Origin: Pseudomonas fluorescens
GTDB lineage: Bacteria; Pseudomonadota; Gammaproteobacteria; Pseudomonadales; Pseudomonadaceae
Assembly: GCF_902497895.1 (NCBI RefSeq)
Contig: NZ_CABVHQ010000045.1
Coordinates: 1 to 49,958 of the forward strand
Reading direction: 5' to 3'
DNA: 49,958 nucleotides
Shown: positions 1 to 6,143 of the stretch, one piece after another
Layout: each line of letters starts with the position of its first letter
Numbering within the stretch: the stretch's first letter is position 1
Notes under the pieces: generated by a model
Databases searched by the model: none
The model's input: the letters and a program-made list of their open reading frames with translations, nothing else
Told to the model about the DNA's origin: nothing
Program-made: the position numbers and the translations under genes

Positions 1-1
1 C

Positions 2-562
2 ATCACCGAGATCGGCTGCATGGCCCATGCTCGCCGCAAGTTCTTCGACCTGCACGCGACCAACAAGAGCCAAATCGCCGAAAAAGCGCTGCATTACATC
101 GCCGCGCTTTACGAAATAGAGCGTGAAGTAAAAGAGCTAGAGCCGGACGTGCGGCACCGAATACGGCAGGAAAAAGCGGCACCGATAATCGATGCGTTGC
201 ACACCTGGATGATCGCCCAGCGCGAACTCGTGCCCGAAGGGTCGGCCATCGCCAAAGCCCTGGATTACAGCCTTAAACGCTGGACTGCGTTGACTCGATA
301 TCTTGAGGACGGCGCGGTACCTATAGACAATAACTGGTGTGAAAATCAAATCCGGCCATGGGCTCTCGGGCGTTCAAACTGGCTGTTCGCCGGGTCACTG
401 CGCAGCGGCAAACGTGCGGCTGCGATCATGAGTTTGATCCAGTCGGCACGGCTTAACGGCCATGATCCGTATGCCTATCTGAAGGACGTACTCACGCGCC
501 TGCCGACGCAGCGGGCGAGTGAAATTGACGAGTTGCTGCCGCATAGATGGAAGCCCGTTTAA
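2..562 (+). CDS. IS66 family transposase (TnpC), C-terminal part
   Basis: This is the 3' part of an IS66-type transposase whose reading frame is already open at the window edge, so the 5' end is missing here. The visible frame begins with EIGCMAHARRKFFDL, the usual IS66 phrase at the start of the last catalytic segment, and continues through DNNWCENQIRPWALGR and LFAGSLRSGKRAA, which carry the last acidic catalytic residue and the family's conserved tail. The last segment (PTQRASEIDELLPHRW) is the normal IS66 C-terminus, so the gene is complete at this end. Whether the whole element is intact cannot be judged from this window. Confidence 0.9.
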   Translation: MTEIGCMAHARRKFFDLHATNKSQIAEKALHYIAALYEIEREVKELEPDVRHRIRQEKAAPIIDALHTWMIAQRELVPEGSAIAKALDYSLKRWTALTRYLEDGAVPIDNNWCENQIRPWALGRSNWLFAGSLRSGKRAAAIMSLIQSARLNGHDPYAYLKDVLTRLPTQRASEIDELLPHRWKPV

Positions 563-570
563 CCATGCAA

Positions 571-592
571 GGTGTGTTGGGCGGACGCTTAC
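571..592. repeat. Probable right terminal inverted repeat of the IS66 element
   Basis: Ten bases after the transposase stop the sequence ends in GGACGCTTAC. IS66-family ends typically begin GTAAGCG, which is the complement of this. The partner end lies outside the window, so the exact boundary and any 8-bp target duplication are unproven. Confidence 0.5.
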
Positions 593-702
593 GCTGAAGC
601 CGCAAGCAACGACATTAAAAAGTCCCCGTGGAAAGTTTCGCCAGGATTTTCAGCCATTTCCTCATCTCATCATTCCTTCGATTGGTGGTTCGAGCGCCGC
701 CC

Positions 703-739
703 CTACTAACGCGGCCCCCTTTTTTCGGCGAGGCTTGGG
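703..739 (-). repeat. Degenerate copy of an intergenic hairpin repeat
   Basis: Reads CTACTAACGCGGCCCC, a T run, then GGCGAGGCTTGGG. It resembles the better copies at 2616-2660 and 4131-4170 (CTTCTAATGACTCAGCCCC..., TTCTACTGACCCAACCCC...), each lying between two minus-strand genes. This copy follows the last gene of the row and has lost most of its pairing. The rest of 593-786 shows nothing recognisable. Confidence 0.4.
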
Positions 740-786
740 AAGAACCTGGTGTGCTTTTCCTTTCACTCAATCGTCAGTAGCAGGGG

Positions 787-1008
787 TCAGTATTCTTCCC
801 AAGGGTAGTCATCCCCTTTGGCGTCTAGCAGCAGATCACGTACTTGATCAAAAGTAGCGGACTCGTCTGCACCAATCGAAAAATTACCTTCATCGCATCT
901 GACCCAGGTGTCGCCAACTACCCATAGAATAGATAGAGGAAACGCTCCCACCATCTGCATGACAGGTGCCAGTAACAATGGATGTTCATCCAAAACCGAT
1001 GGGCTCAT
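787..1008 (-). CDS. Small unrecognised protein, last gene of the accessory row
   Basis: A 73-residue protein with no family I recognise. It is rich in hydrophobic residues in the first half (LLLAPVMQMVGAFPLSILWVV) and acidic at the end (AKGDDYPWEEY). The start is supported by AAGGAAAAATCGC directly before ATG, almost the same ribosome-binding leader as the gene at 2277 (AAGGAAAAATCTA). It starts 15 bases after the stop of the HEPN-like gene, so the two are probably co-transcribed. Small acidic proteins in such rows are often immunity or antitoxin proteins, but that is only an inference. Confidence 0.5.
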   Translation of the reverse strand: MSPSVLDEHPLLLAPVMQMVGAFPLSILWVVGDTWVRCDEGNFSIGADESATFDQVRDLLLDAKGDDYPWEEY

Positions 1009-1023
1009 GCGATTTTTCCTTGA

Positions 1024-1584
1024 TCATATGGAGACGTCGCTGGAAACTTGGAAAACCATCTGCATTGCTGCTTTTTGAGCAGACCGAGCATGCGCGGTTG
1101 CGTCTGCCAGTAGGTGCTCATGAAAGCGGCTCAAGGCATCAACGAACTCCGTCGTGAGCCAGTGGTAGTCCACAATCACGACTTGGCTGCGAGTGATACC
1201 ATGCGCCGCCAGTACGGGATTGAGCATGCTTTCATCCGGTTGTGATTCGCCGACAACGTAATAGACCAGCTTCGCTCTACCGTCCCTGTAGAGATCGGAC
1301 TCTGCTGCTCCGGTATGAAGGAGCCCGCATCTTGCCGCCCACAGGTCCTCAGCGTTGAAATCGAAAGTGTTGCCATTGAACAGAAAACGATTCACCCAAT
1401 CCTTAAAACCTCGGCCGCCAGGTTCGCCTGCTGCGTTCAGCCAGGACATGTGGTCGATCGCCGAATAAATTAAGGCAATTGCATGGGTATGGTGCCCTGC
1501 CTCCATCAGCGTGGTGATTGCTGAAAGGTTGGAACTGAACGTGCTGAAAATTCTTCTATCAAGCTGGCTCATAGTCGTACTCAT
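1024..1584 (-). CDS. HEPN-like protein (pEK499_p136 type)
   Basis: A 186-residue helical protein. The segment AIALIYSAIDHMSWL, followed by FKDWVNRFL and then DLWAARCGLLHTGAAESDLYRDGRAKLVYY, matches the pattern I know from the pEK499_p136 HEPN family, where LYAARCGLLHT is the conserved core. HEPN domains are often RNases or their structural relatives in defence and toxin systems. The classic catalytic RxxxxH may be represented by ARCGLLH (R-x4-H, near residue 86). A second in-frame ATG lies four codons in, and no strong ribosome site decides between them. It lies in a row of small same-strand accessory genes. The family call is from memory of motifs. Confidence 0.6.
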   Translation of the reverse strand: MSTTMSQLDRRIFSTFSSNLSAITTLMEAGHHTHAIALIYSAIDHMSWLNAAGEPGGRGFKDWVNRFLFNGNTFDFNAEDLWAARCGLLHTGAAESDLYRDGRAKLVYYVVGESQPDESMLNPVLAAHGITRSQVVIVDYHWLTTEFVDALSRFHEHLLADATAHARSAQKAAMQMVFQVSSDVSI

Positions 1585-1699
1585 ATGCGCATGGTCATAG
1601 CGGAGGATTCCTCTAGCTGGTGATCAGCCTGCGAACTTTTCCCTTAACTCAGTATCGATCATGCTGGAGCGATCAGCGCGCCCCATGCGAAGTGGCCGG

Positions 1700-2005
1700 T
1701 TAACGCTCTAGCCTCTCTGTGATGCTCAATATCTGGCGTAAGGTTCCGATCTCCCCCGTGGCCACGTCTTCAACCTTGTTTCGATAGCGGACTCGATCTA
1801 ATCGGAACGTTCGCTCTTCTTTTCGCAGATGACATAGGCCGTAAAAGTACAGGTCATCATTCCAGCCCGAACCGGCGCTGTTTACTTGATACACGGTCAC
1901 TTCGCGTGTCGTTGCTGATCCGTCTCCGCTGCGGTAAGCGAAGCGAATTCGCTTCTCCCCGTCCCAAAGCACGATCATATGATCAGCGCTTTCGGCGTCA
2001 CTCAA
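1700..2005 (-). CDS. Single-domain WYL-like protein
   Basis: About 101 residues made of one domain. The pattern IRFAYRSGDGS..TREVTVYQV, then YFYGLCHLRKEERTFRLDRV is that of WYL domains, which bind nucleic acid or small ligands and often regulate defence islands. No helix-turn-helix precedes it, so it is a standalone WYL module or a truncated regulator. The frame begins with TTG at 2005 and has a later ATG at 1978; neither has a convincing ribosome site. The upstream bases ATGAGCCTTTCCCTTT closely copy the start of the neighbouring gene at 2277, which suggests a local duplication or rearrangement that removed the original 5' end. Confidence 0.6.
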   Translation of the reverse strand: MSDAESADHMIVLWDGEKRIRFAYRSGDGSATTREVTVYQVNSAGSGWNDDLYFYGLCHLRKEERTFRLDRVRYRNKVEDVATGEIGTLRQILSITERLER

Positions 2006-2025
2006 AGGGAAAGGCTCATTTCTAC

Positions 2026-2277
2026 TCAGGGTCGATTCGACCGTCCTGGGAGGCGCGTTGTCTCTCGCAGATGTCTTGATATCCGGCTTAATTGTTTGGC
2101 CTTTTTGCGGTGCCTGATGTACCTAATGGTTTCGAAAGCAGCCCATGCGAAGTAGATCATGGCAATCGCAGATCCCCAGCTTTGGCCAGGTGCAACGAGC
2201 GCAAGGAAAATGCTAAAACCCAAATAACCGCCCCACACATAAAGGGGACGGATGGGTGTCGAAAAGGGAAGGCTCAT
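2026..2277 (-). CDS. Small two-helix membrane protein
   Basis: An 83-residue protein with two hydrophobic stretches near residues 11-30 (LYVWGGYLGFSIFLALVA) and 34-52 (WGSAIAMIYFAWAAFETI), followed by a strongly basic tail (RYIRHRKKAKQ). This predicts an inner-membrane hairpin with a cytoplasmic tail. Its ATG overlaps the TAA stop of the gene before it (TAATG), with AAGGAAAAATCTA as ribosome site, so the pair is translationally coupled. No family is recognised. Coupling to the soluble acidic protein upstream suggests they act together. Confidence 0.6.
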   Translation of the reverse strand: MSLPFSTPIRPLYVWGGYLGFSIFLALVAPGQSWGSAIAMIYFAWAAFETIRYIRHRKKAKQLSRISRHLRETTRLPGRSNRP

Positions 2278-2576
2278 TAGATTTTTCCTTGATTCTGTCC
2301 GTAGTAATCAGGTTTGAAATCGGGCTCGTCCAGAAGCTCCAGCCAGCGCTCGCACTCTCTCGGTTGGTTGGAGAAGAGCTTTACAAGTCCAGGCGTCCAC
2401 AGATCACCACGGTTTGGGTCTTCCTCTGTGATCGCGTCACACAAAAGCTTGAGTGAGTCGTGAAGGGCGATGTGCACATCTGCGTGCTGATTCTCGTCAA
2501 GATCAGTGAGAAGTAGGCGACAGATAGCCTTTACAGTGCTTGATGACTTCTCGTATCTCCAGTCAGGTGTTGGCAT
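2277..2576 (-). CDS. Unrecognised small soluble protein
   Basis: A 99-residue acidic protein with helical character (ICRLLLTDLDENQHADVHIALHDSLKLLCDAI) and no signal peptide or membrane segment. It is the first gene of a coupled pair with the membrane protein that starts at its stop codon. Its ATG lies 25 nt after a hairpin (stem CGCGA/TCGCG at 2601-2613) that is also seen before two other genes of this row. I do not recognise the family. Size and acidity would suit an immunity protein, which is inference from context only. Confidence 0.5.
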   Translation of the reverse strand: MPTPDWRYEKSSSTVKAICRLLLTDLDENQHADVHIALHDSLKLLCDAITEEDPNRGDLWTPGLVKLFSNQPRECERWLELLDEPDFKPDYYGQNQGKI

Positions 2577-2600
2577 TAGGCATTATCTCAACTCAGCAGA

Positions 2601-2660
2601 CGCGAAAGTCGCGCCTCTTCTAATGACTCAGCCCCGGTTTTTAGGCCTGGGCTTGGGGTG
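2601..2660 (-). repeat. Shared intergenic double hairpin, copy 2
   Basis: Read on the plus strand it is CGCGAAAGTCGCG (a hairpin), then CCTCTTCTAATGACTC, then a GC-rich imperfect palindrome around GTTTTTAG. The same order (short hairpin, about 10 bases with TTCTA, larger palindrome) occurs at 4111-4170, and the short hairpin alone at 3243-3257. In each case the short hairpin is 25-28 nt before a minus-strand start codon. Confidence 0.55.
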
Positions 2661-2882
2661 AGGGTGGATCTGAGCGATTTACCTACGAATTCACCTGATG
2701 GAACAGTTGCTGAAGAGACTCAGCCACAGTGGGTGTCGGTTCACCCTCCCACCAAACGCGGTGACCACATGGTTCCCCAGCCTGCGGCTGGCTTGGGCAT
2801 CTTCAATGCCCGAATTTCTTCAGCCTGATCGTTGCAGTTTGGCTAACCTGGCCTGCTCACGTTGAGCTGCATTGTTTGGTGA
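2661..2882. other. Gene-free stretch with an in-frame tail after a stop
   Basis: No convincing gene. Directly after the stop of the gene ending at 2883 the same minus-strand frame stays open for 20 more codons, to a second stop at 2820-2822, and reads as a charged helical tail (AAQREQARLAKLQRSG). That could be the old C-terminus of the upstream gene cut off by a nonsense mutation, or chance. Nothing else is recognised. Confidence 0.35.
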
Positions 2883-3218
2883 TCAAGTGTTTCTCAATGC
2901 ACGTTCAATCCGATCCCTCATCCATGGATGGGTGACAAACTCAACGTGTTCATTATCAATGTACAGCCCACCCTCGACATTCGGCAGGGCGCACTCAGTT
3001 CCGAACAGTAGGTAAGCCTTGCTGGATAATTTTTCGAGCATCCATCCGGATCTTAAAAGGCGTGCAGACATCTGCTCGACTTCAAGTAAATCTTTTGAAA
3101 GAGCGAAGCCCTGCCGCTCAGTATCTCCATAGCCCGACAAGTAGTCATGCATGCTATCAATTGTCGCGAACTCACCTCCGATAGCGTCGTAGGCTTCGCG
3201 ATATTCATCAGTGTCCAT
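2883..3218 (-). CDS. Unrecognised 111-residue protein
   Basis: A soluble protein of mixed character with an acidic N-terminus (MDTDEYREAYDAIGGEFATIDSM in part) and a later beta-rich stretch (PNVEGGLYIDNEHVEFVTHPW). GGGAGA before the ATG at 3218 supports the start. A hairpin (GCGTGA/TCACGC, 3243-3257) lies 25 nt upstream, as for two other genes of the row. After the TGA stop the frame continues for 20 codons, so the original protein may have been longer. No family recognised; context suggests an accessory or immunity-type role. Confidence 0.5.
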   Translation of the reverse strand: MDTDEYREAYDAIGGEFATIDSMHDYLSGYGDTERQGFALSKDLLEVEQMSARLLRSGWMLEKLSSKAYLLFGTECALPNVEGGLYIDNEHVEFVTHPWMRDRIERALRNT

Positions 3219-3242
3219 GTTCGGTCTCCCTGCACTTTGAGC

Positions 3243-3290
3243 GCGTGAAACTCACGCCTCATGTACGGCCTCGGATTTTCCTACGGCTTA
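3243..3290 (-). repeat. Shared leader hairpin, copy with degenerate second part
   Basis: GCGTGAAACTCACGC forms a 6-bp stem with a 3-nt loop and is followed by CTC, as in the copy at 2601 (GCGAAAGTCGCGCCTC). The GC-rich palindrome that follows in the other copies is only faintly present here (GGCCTCGGATTTTCC). It overlaps the 3' end of the next gene. Confidence 0.4.
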
Positions 3291-3640
3291 ACGCCATTAG
3301 CTAGTCGAGAAAACCGCGCCATTATTTCTGCGGCTTCACCTTGGGTCTGCATGTCACTAGCCTGCGCGGCAATCACCCATAGGCCAAACAAATCGGCTCC
3401 CAGCTTAGTTTCAGCATGATCTTGGAGCTGCGATAACCGAGTCAGGTATTGGCCTTGTTCGGACTTAGGTCGCTTGCAAAATTCAGATAGGTTTCCAAAC
3501 TCCTCCATGAAGCCAGAATTGATTACGTCGACAATCAAACCTGCCTGGATTTGATCGGCTGGGTGAGCCTTAAGACATTGAGGCTTCAGCCTTCCGAGCG
3601 CTTTTTGCGTAAATGTTTTTCTCCTGAAAATGTCGAACAT
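3281..3640 (-). CDS. Unrecognised 119-residue protein
   Basis: A soluble protein with a basic N-terminus (MFDIFRRKTFTQKALGRLK) and a helical remainder (LSQLQDHAETKLGADLFGLWVIAAQ). The start has a strong ribosome site, TCAAGGAAAAGGACCC, of the same type as several genes in the row. It follows the 41-residue membrane ORF by about 20 bases, so they probably share a transcript. I recognise no family. Confidence 0.5.
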   Translation of the reverse strand: MFDIFRRKTFTQKALGRLKPQCLKAHPADQIQAGLIVDVINSGFMEEFGNLSEFCKRPKSEQGQYLTRLSQLQDHAETKLGADLFGLWVIAAQASDMQTQGEAAEIMARFSRLANGVKP

Positions 3641-3661
3641 GGGTCCTTTTCCTTGAACTGA

Positions 3662-3787
3662 TCAGATGAACCAGTAGCGAATACCTACAATCATGCAGCA
3701 GATCACTAAAGCGGCTAGCAAAGCCCACATAAGTGCTTCATTCCTGCGTCGTGCTTTCCGATCCACTGGTTTGGATATTGGGCTCAC
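3662..3787 (-). CDS. 41-residue single-span membrane peptide, coupled by GTGA
   Basis: A short frame starting with GTG whose last two bases are shared with the TGA stop of the gene upstream (GTGA). The product has a basic N-terminus (PVDRKARRRNEA) and one clear membrane helix (MWALLAALVICCMIVGI), ending RYWFI. The four-base overlap is a classic coupling signal, and the layout (charged head, one helix, short tail) is typical of real small membrane proteins. No family is recognised. A toxin, a holin-like peptide or a partner of the upstream protein are all possible. Confidence 0.5.
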   Translation of the reverse strand: MSPISKPVDRKARRRNEALMWALLAALVICCMIVGIRYWFI

Positions 3788-4083
3788 GGCTTCACCACGG
3801 TCAGGGTGGGCCTGGCGCGGGCACGCTCAGCTGCATGCTCGGCCAAGGCTATCTTGGCGGCATCGCCGCAGCCCTTGGCGATCGCATACAGCAGCGCCTG
3901 GGCATGCTCGGCACCGATACCGCCGGTCATTTCACCAGCCGCCGCAGCCATAAATCCAAACCATAGCTGAGCTTTATCAGCATCTGTGGTTATAAAGTTA
4001 TCGGCGGCGGCTTGGTGAAACGTATCGGAAAATGCCAGCCACGCATCAGCGCCAAGCTGTATGTTTGGGGACTTCGCATGCAT
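3784..4083 (-). CDS. Unrecognised 99-residue alanine-rich protein
   Basis: An alanine-rich helical protein (AAAAGEMTGGIGAEHAQALLYAIAKGCGDAAKIALAEHAAERA in part) with no signal peptide. AAGGGTGCGGTC before ATG supports the start. A hairpin with stem GGACGC lies 28 nt upstream. The stop codon overlaps the start of the 41-residue membrane ORF, so the two form a coupled pair similar to 2277/2026. I do not recognise the family. Confidence 0.5.
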   Translation of the reverse strand: MHAKSPNIQLGADAWLAFSDTFHQAAADNFITTDADKAQLWFGFMAAAAGEMTGGIGAEHAQALLYAIAKGCGDAAKIALAEHAAERARARPTLTVVKP

Positions 4084-4110
4084 GACCGCACCCTTCTCGT
4101 CTGTTTTCGC

Positions 4111-4170
4111 GGACGCAAAAATGGGCGTCCTTCTACTGACCCAACCCCGCGTTTTAAGGCGAGGTTGGGT
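4111..4170 (-). repeat. Shared intergenic double hairpin, copy 3 (best preserved)
   Basis: GGACGC-N8-GCGTCC (4111-4130), TTCTACTGA, then the palindrome CCCAACCCCGC / GCGAGGTTGGG with one mismatch around GTTTTAAG (4140-4170). The ends ACCCAAC and GTTGGGT fit the core sites of integron attC elements, but at about 32 bp the palindrome is shorter than known attC sites. Confidence 0.55.
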
Positions 4171-4231
4171 GTGTACCTGGGCGGAAAATTCCTAGATCAG
4201 ATCGCGATTACTAAAGGGACGCTAATTCGGC

Positions 4232-4555
4232 CTATCCGCAACAATGCTCAACGGCGCTGTAGAGCCCCAGACCGGCGGCAATCCAGACTGGCAAAATTAG
4301 CCAACTCCAAGCATTGCCATCCATGAATGCAAATTCGTTTTTAGCTTGAGTGCCTCGAATACGGCGATAAAGCCTCGCTGCCAAAACACGAACTGAAATC
4401 AACAGAGCTATTGCTGCGATCGTGACGAAAATGCTCGGCACGATCAGGACATAAACCCTGAGTGATTGACTCATTCCGTGCCAGCCATCAAGGATCAAGA
4501 AAATCGAATACAGCAGGCTCGCTATCCCTAGCAGTGCACCAAACGCTTTCGCCAT
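4232..4555 (-). CDS. Three-helix membrane protein, unrecognised
   Basis: About 107 residues with three predicted membrane spans: an N-terminal one (FGALLGIASLLYSIFLIL), a middle one (YVLIVPSIFVTIAAIALLI) and a last one (WSWLILPVWIAAGLGLYSA), with a basic loop between the second and third (RVLAARLYRRIRG). I chose ATG at 4555, with GGGAGA nine bases upstream, over the in-frame TTG at 4561. It lies 67 bases after the cyclase-like gene on the same strand, so the two may form a two-gene unit. No nucleotide-binding domain is visible. Function unknown. Confidence 0.55.
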   Translation of the reverse strand: MAKAFGALLGIASLLYSIFLILDGWHGMSQSLRVYVLIVPSIFVTIAAIALLISVRVLAARLYRRIRGTQAKNEFAFMDGNAWSWLILPVWIAAGLGLYSAVEHCCG

Positions 4556-4621
4556 TGCCAATCTCCCAGGTTGCCATGCGTTTCCTAAATCAATTCATCA
4601 ATTGCCATTCCGACATTGTCG

Positions 4622-5422
4622 TCAGAAATTTCCAGGAAGCGCTGCTTGCTGGCCCCATGCGTAGCATTCATCACCCAAAACGTCCTTTAAGAATTTATGG
4701 GTCGTATGAAACTTGATAGCCACGGGACTAGTGAAGTCTTGGATTGCCGCATATGACTCCGCTTTTACCCGAATGAATTTGAGAGCAAGAATGTCGTTGG
4801 GAAATTCAGGGGCGTCCCATTTTGAGTATGGCTTTTCGACCTCCCCCATCCCAGCGAGACCATACCAGCCACGTAGCTTGATCAACGGATTTAAGAGCAA
4901 AACCCCATCGGCCCTGCGCAGCCATACTTTTTCGCGCGCGAAAGCATCAATCATTCCCGGATTGGCAGCCTCGTAGGGCTCCCATGCGGAAGGTAGGACC
5001 GTTATCCCGATCCACTTCTCCTGTTGCTCTGCCTTGTAGGCTTCGATCAGTGCCTTACCGAAATACACCTGATGGCGGCCTGACGAGTCGAGCTCGACCT
5101 CAAATTCTCCGAACGATATTGCGCCTCGCGCGGCGATTCCTGCTGCTAGCATCGCGGACAAAACCATTGAGCCGATGGCGTAGACGTCCAAGAATGCCCA
5201 ATTGCCATAGCCTTTGGGGTCTTGATAGAAAAGGAAGGTATCCGAAAAATAAATGGTCTTGAACAGGCCATTCAGCTTTTCCCACCGCCCGAACGCATTT
5301 AGTGCACTGTCGATGACATCGTAAATTTCTTTGGTAGGCCTGGTCTCTACTAGATCGCTGAAGCCAAGGATGTCGAGAAACAGGAGATAGCGGCCTTCAT
5401 TCAAACTGTTACTTCTATTCAT
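4622..5422 (-). CDS. Class III nucleotide-cyclase-like protein
   Basis: A soluble protein of 266 residues. The start FLDILGFSDLV (near residue 15) and the later YFSDTFLFY (near residue 60) are placed like the two metal-binding aspartates of class III nucleotide cyclases (FxDxxGFT ... GD), followed by a GIAARGAISFGEF stretch like the cyclase core strand. This pattern is common in standalone proteins of unknown activity and in some defence cyclases. ATG at 5422 is preferred because GGTGA lies just upstream; a further ATG at 5434 is in frame. A small membrane protein follows on the same strand. Whether it makes a cyclic nucleotide cannot be told. Confidence 0.55.
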   Translation of the reverse strand: MNRSNSLNEGRYLLFLDILGFSDLVETRPTKEIYDVIDSALNAFGRWEKLNGLFKTIYFSDTFLFYQDPKGYGNWAFLDVYAIGSMVLSAMLAAGIAARGAISFGEFEVELDSSGRHQVYFGKALIEAYKAEQQEKWIGITVLPSAWEPYEAANPGMIDAFAREKVWLRRADGVLLLNPLIKLRGWYGLAGMGEVEKPYSKWDAPEFPNDILALKFIRVKAESYAAIQDFTSPVAIKFHTTHKFLKDVLGDECYAWGQQAALPGNF

Positions 5423-5434
5423 GTTCACCAACAT

Positions 5435-5768
5435 GTCAGTTAGCTTGAAGCCCCATCAGAAATCTCGGAGCGCCGGTTTGATAATCAGGTCCATGATTCT
5501 TTTCCCTTAACAGATTGTTCGTTTTGCACTCAGTCTTCGCCGGGGCGCTACGGTGCGTCATACACCGGCACGACATTTAGCACCTTCAACGCCACCGACT
5601 ATCTCTGCACCGGGTCCACCACCAACAGCCCGTGCTCCAATCGCGCCGCCAGGGCCTTAGCCACCATCTGCGGTACGTCCGGTACGTTCTTCAACTGGCC
5701 GTCCTCGATTTCCAGCGCTAACTGCCTCCTGGTACACCGACGCAATGTGTGTGAGATGGTATCGGTGC
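5435..5768. other. Rearranged debris with a 12-codon stub
   Basis: No intact gene. On the minus strand a short frame (5456-5494, MDLIIKPALRDF) has a good ribosome site (TTAAGGGAAAAG), which looks like the surviving first codons of a gene whose body has been replaced. A further minus-strand frame (5599-5793) ends in ARLEHGLLVVDPVQR and looks protein-like, but I cannot assign it. The stretch seems to be a junction between insertions. Confidence 0.4.
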
Positions 5769-5866
5769 TTCGAGCAGCAGCGCTACCGGGCAATCACCTC
5801 AACCTGGTGACCGCCGCTATTGTGCTGTGGAACATGGTCTACCTGGACGTGCGACTCAGGGGCTGA
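5769..5866 (+). pseudogene. Tn3-family transposase remnant, last 30 or so codons
   Basis: FEQQRYRA in one frame, followed after a one-base shift (near 5793) by [18 protein letters not shown], matches the conserved C-terminus of Tn3-family TnpA proteins ([26 protein letters not shown]). Only the tail survives and it is frameshifted, so it is non-functional. It shows that a Tn3-type transposon was once inserted here. Confidence 0.75.
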
Positions 5867-5886
5867 CTGACGCCGGTTTTCCTAGG

Positions 5887-6123
5887 TCAATCGTCCGCGC
5901 TGGAACTCAACGTCCAACCCGGAGCATACAAGATGGATTTTTCCTTCTCTTGATCGGCCGTTGTCTGCGAATCGAGAACGACTTCATCACGCTTTATTTT
6001 TTTCGGTTTGAAAGACGACTCCAAGCCCAAGCCAATTCTGCCTCCCTCTCCTTTGGTTTTCTTCTTGTACTGGCGGATCTGCTTCGCAAAGTCGCTCATT
6101 GCCTGATTTCGCTTTCTGCCCAT
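5887..6123 (-). CDS. Basic 78-residue protein, unrecognised
   Basis: A lysine-rich soluble protein (QIRQYKKKTKG, FKPKKIKRDE) with no recognised domain. AAAAAAGGCCC directly before ATG supports the start. It begins 20 bases after the stop of the GIY-YIG-like gene and is likely its operon partner. The charge suggests nucleic-acid contact, but nothing firmer can be said. The C-terminus abuts the Tn3 remnant and may have been altered by it. Confidence 0.5.
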   Translation of the reverse strand: MGRKRNQAMSDFAKQIRQYKKKTKGEGGRIGLGLESSFKPKKIKRDEVVLDSQTTADQEKEKSILYAPGWTLSSSADD

Positions 6124-6143
6124 GGGCCTTTTTTCCTATACGT

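Noticed and set aside
4131..4170. Palindrome with ACCCAAC and GTTGGGT ends, like integron attC core sites
   Set aside because: The element is only about 32 bp, the other copies lack GTTRRRY ends, and no integron integrase is present. I keep it as a shared hairpin and do not call it an attC site.
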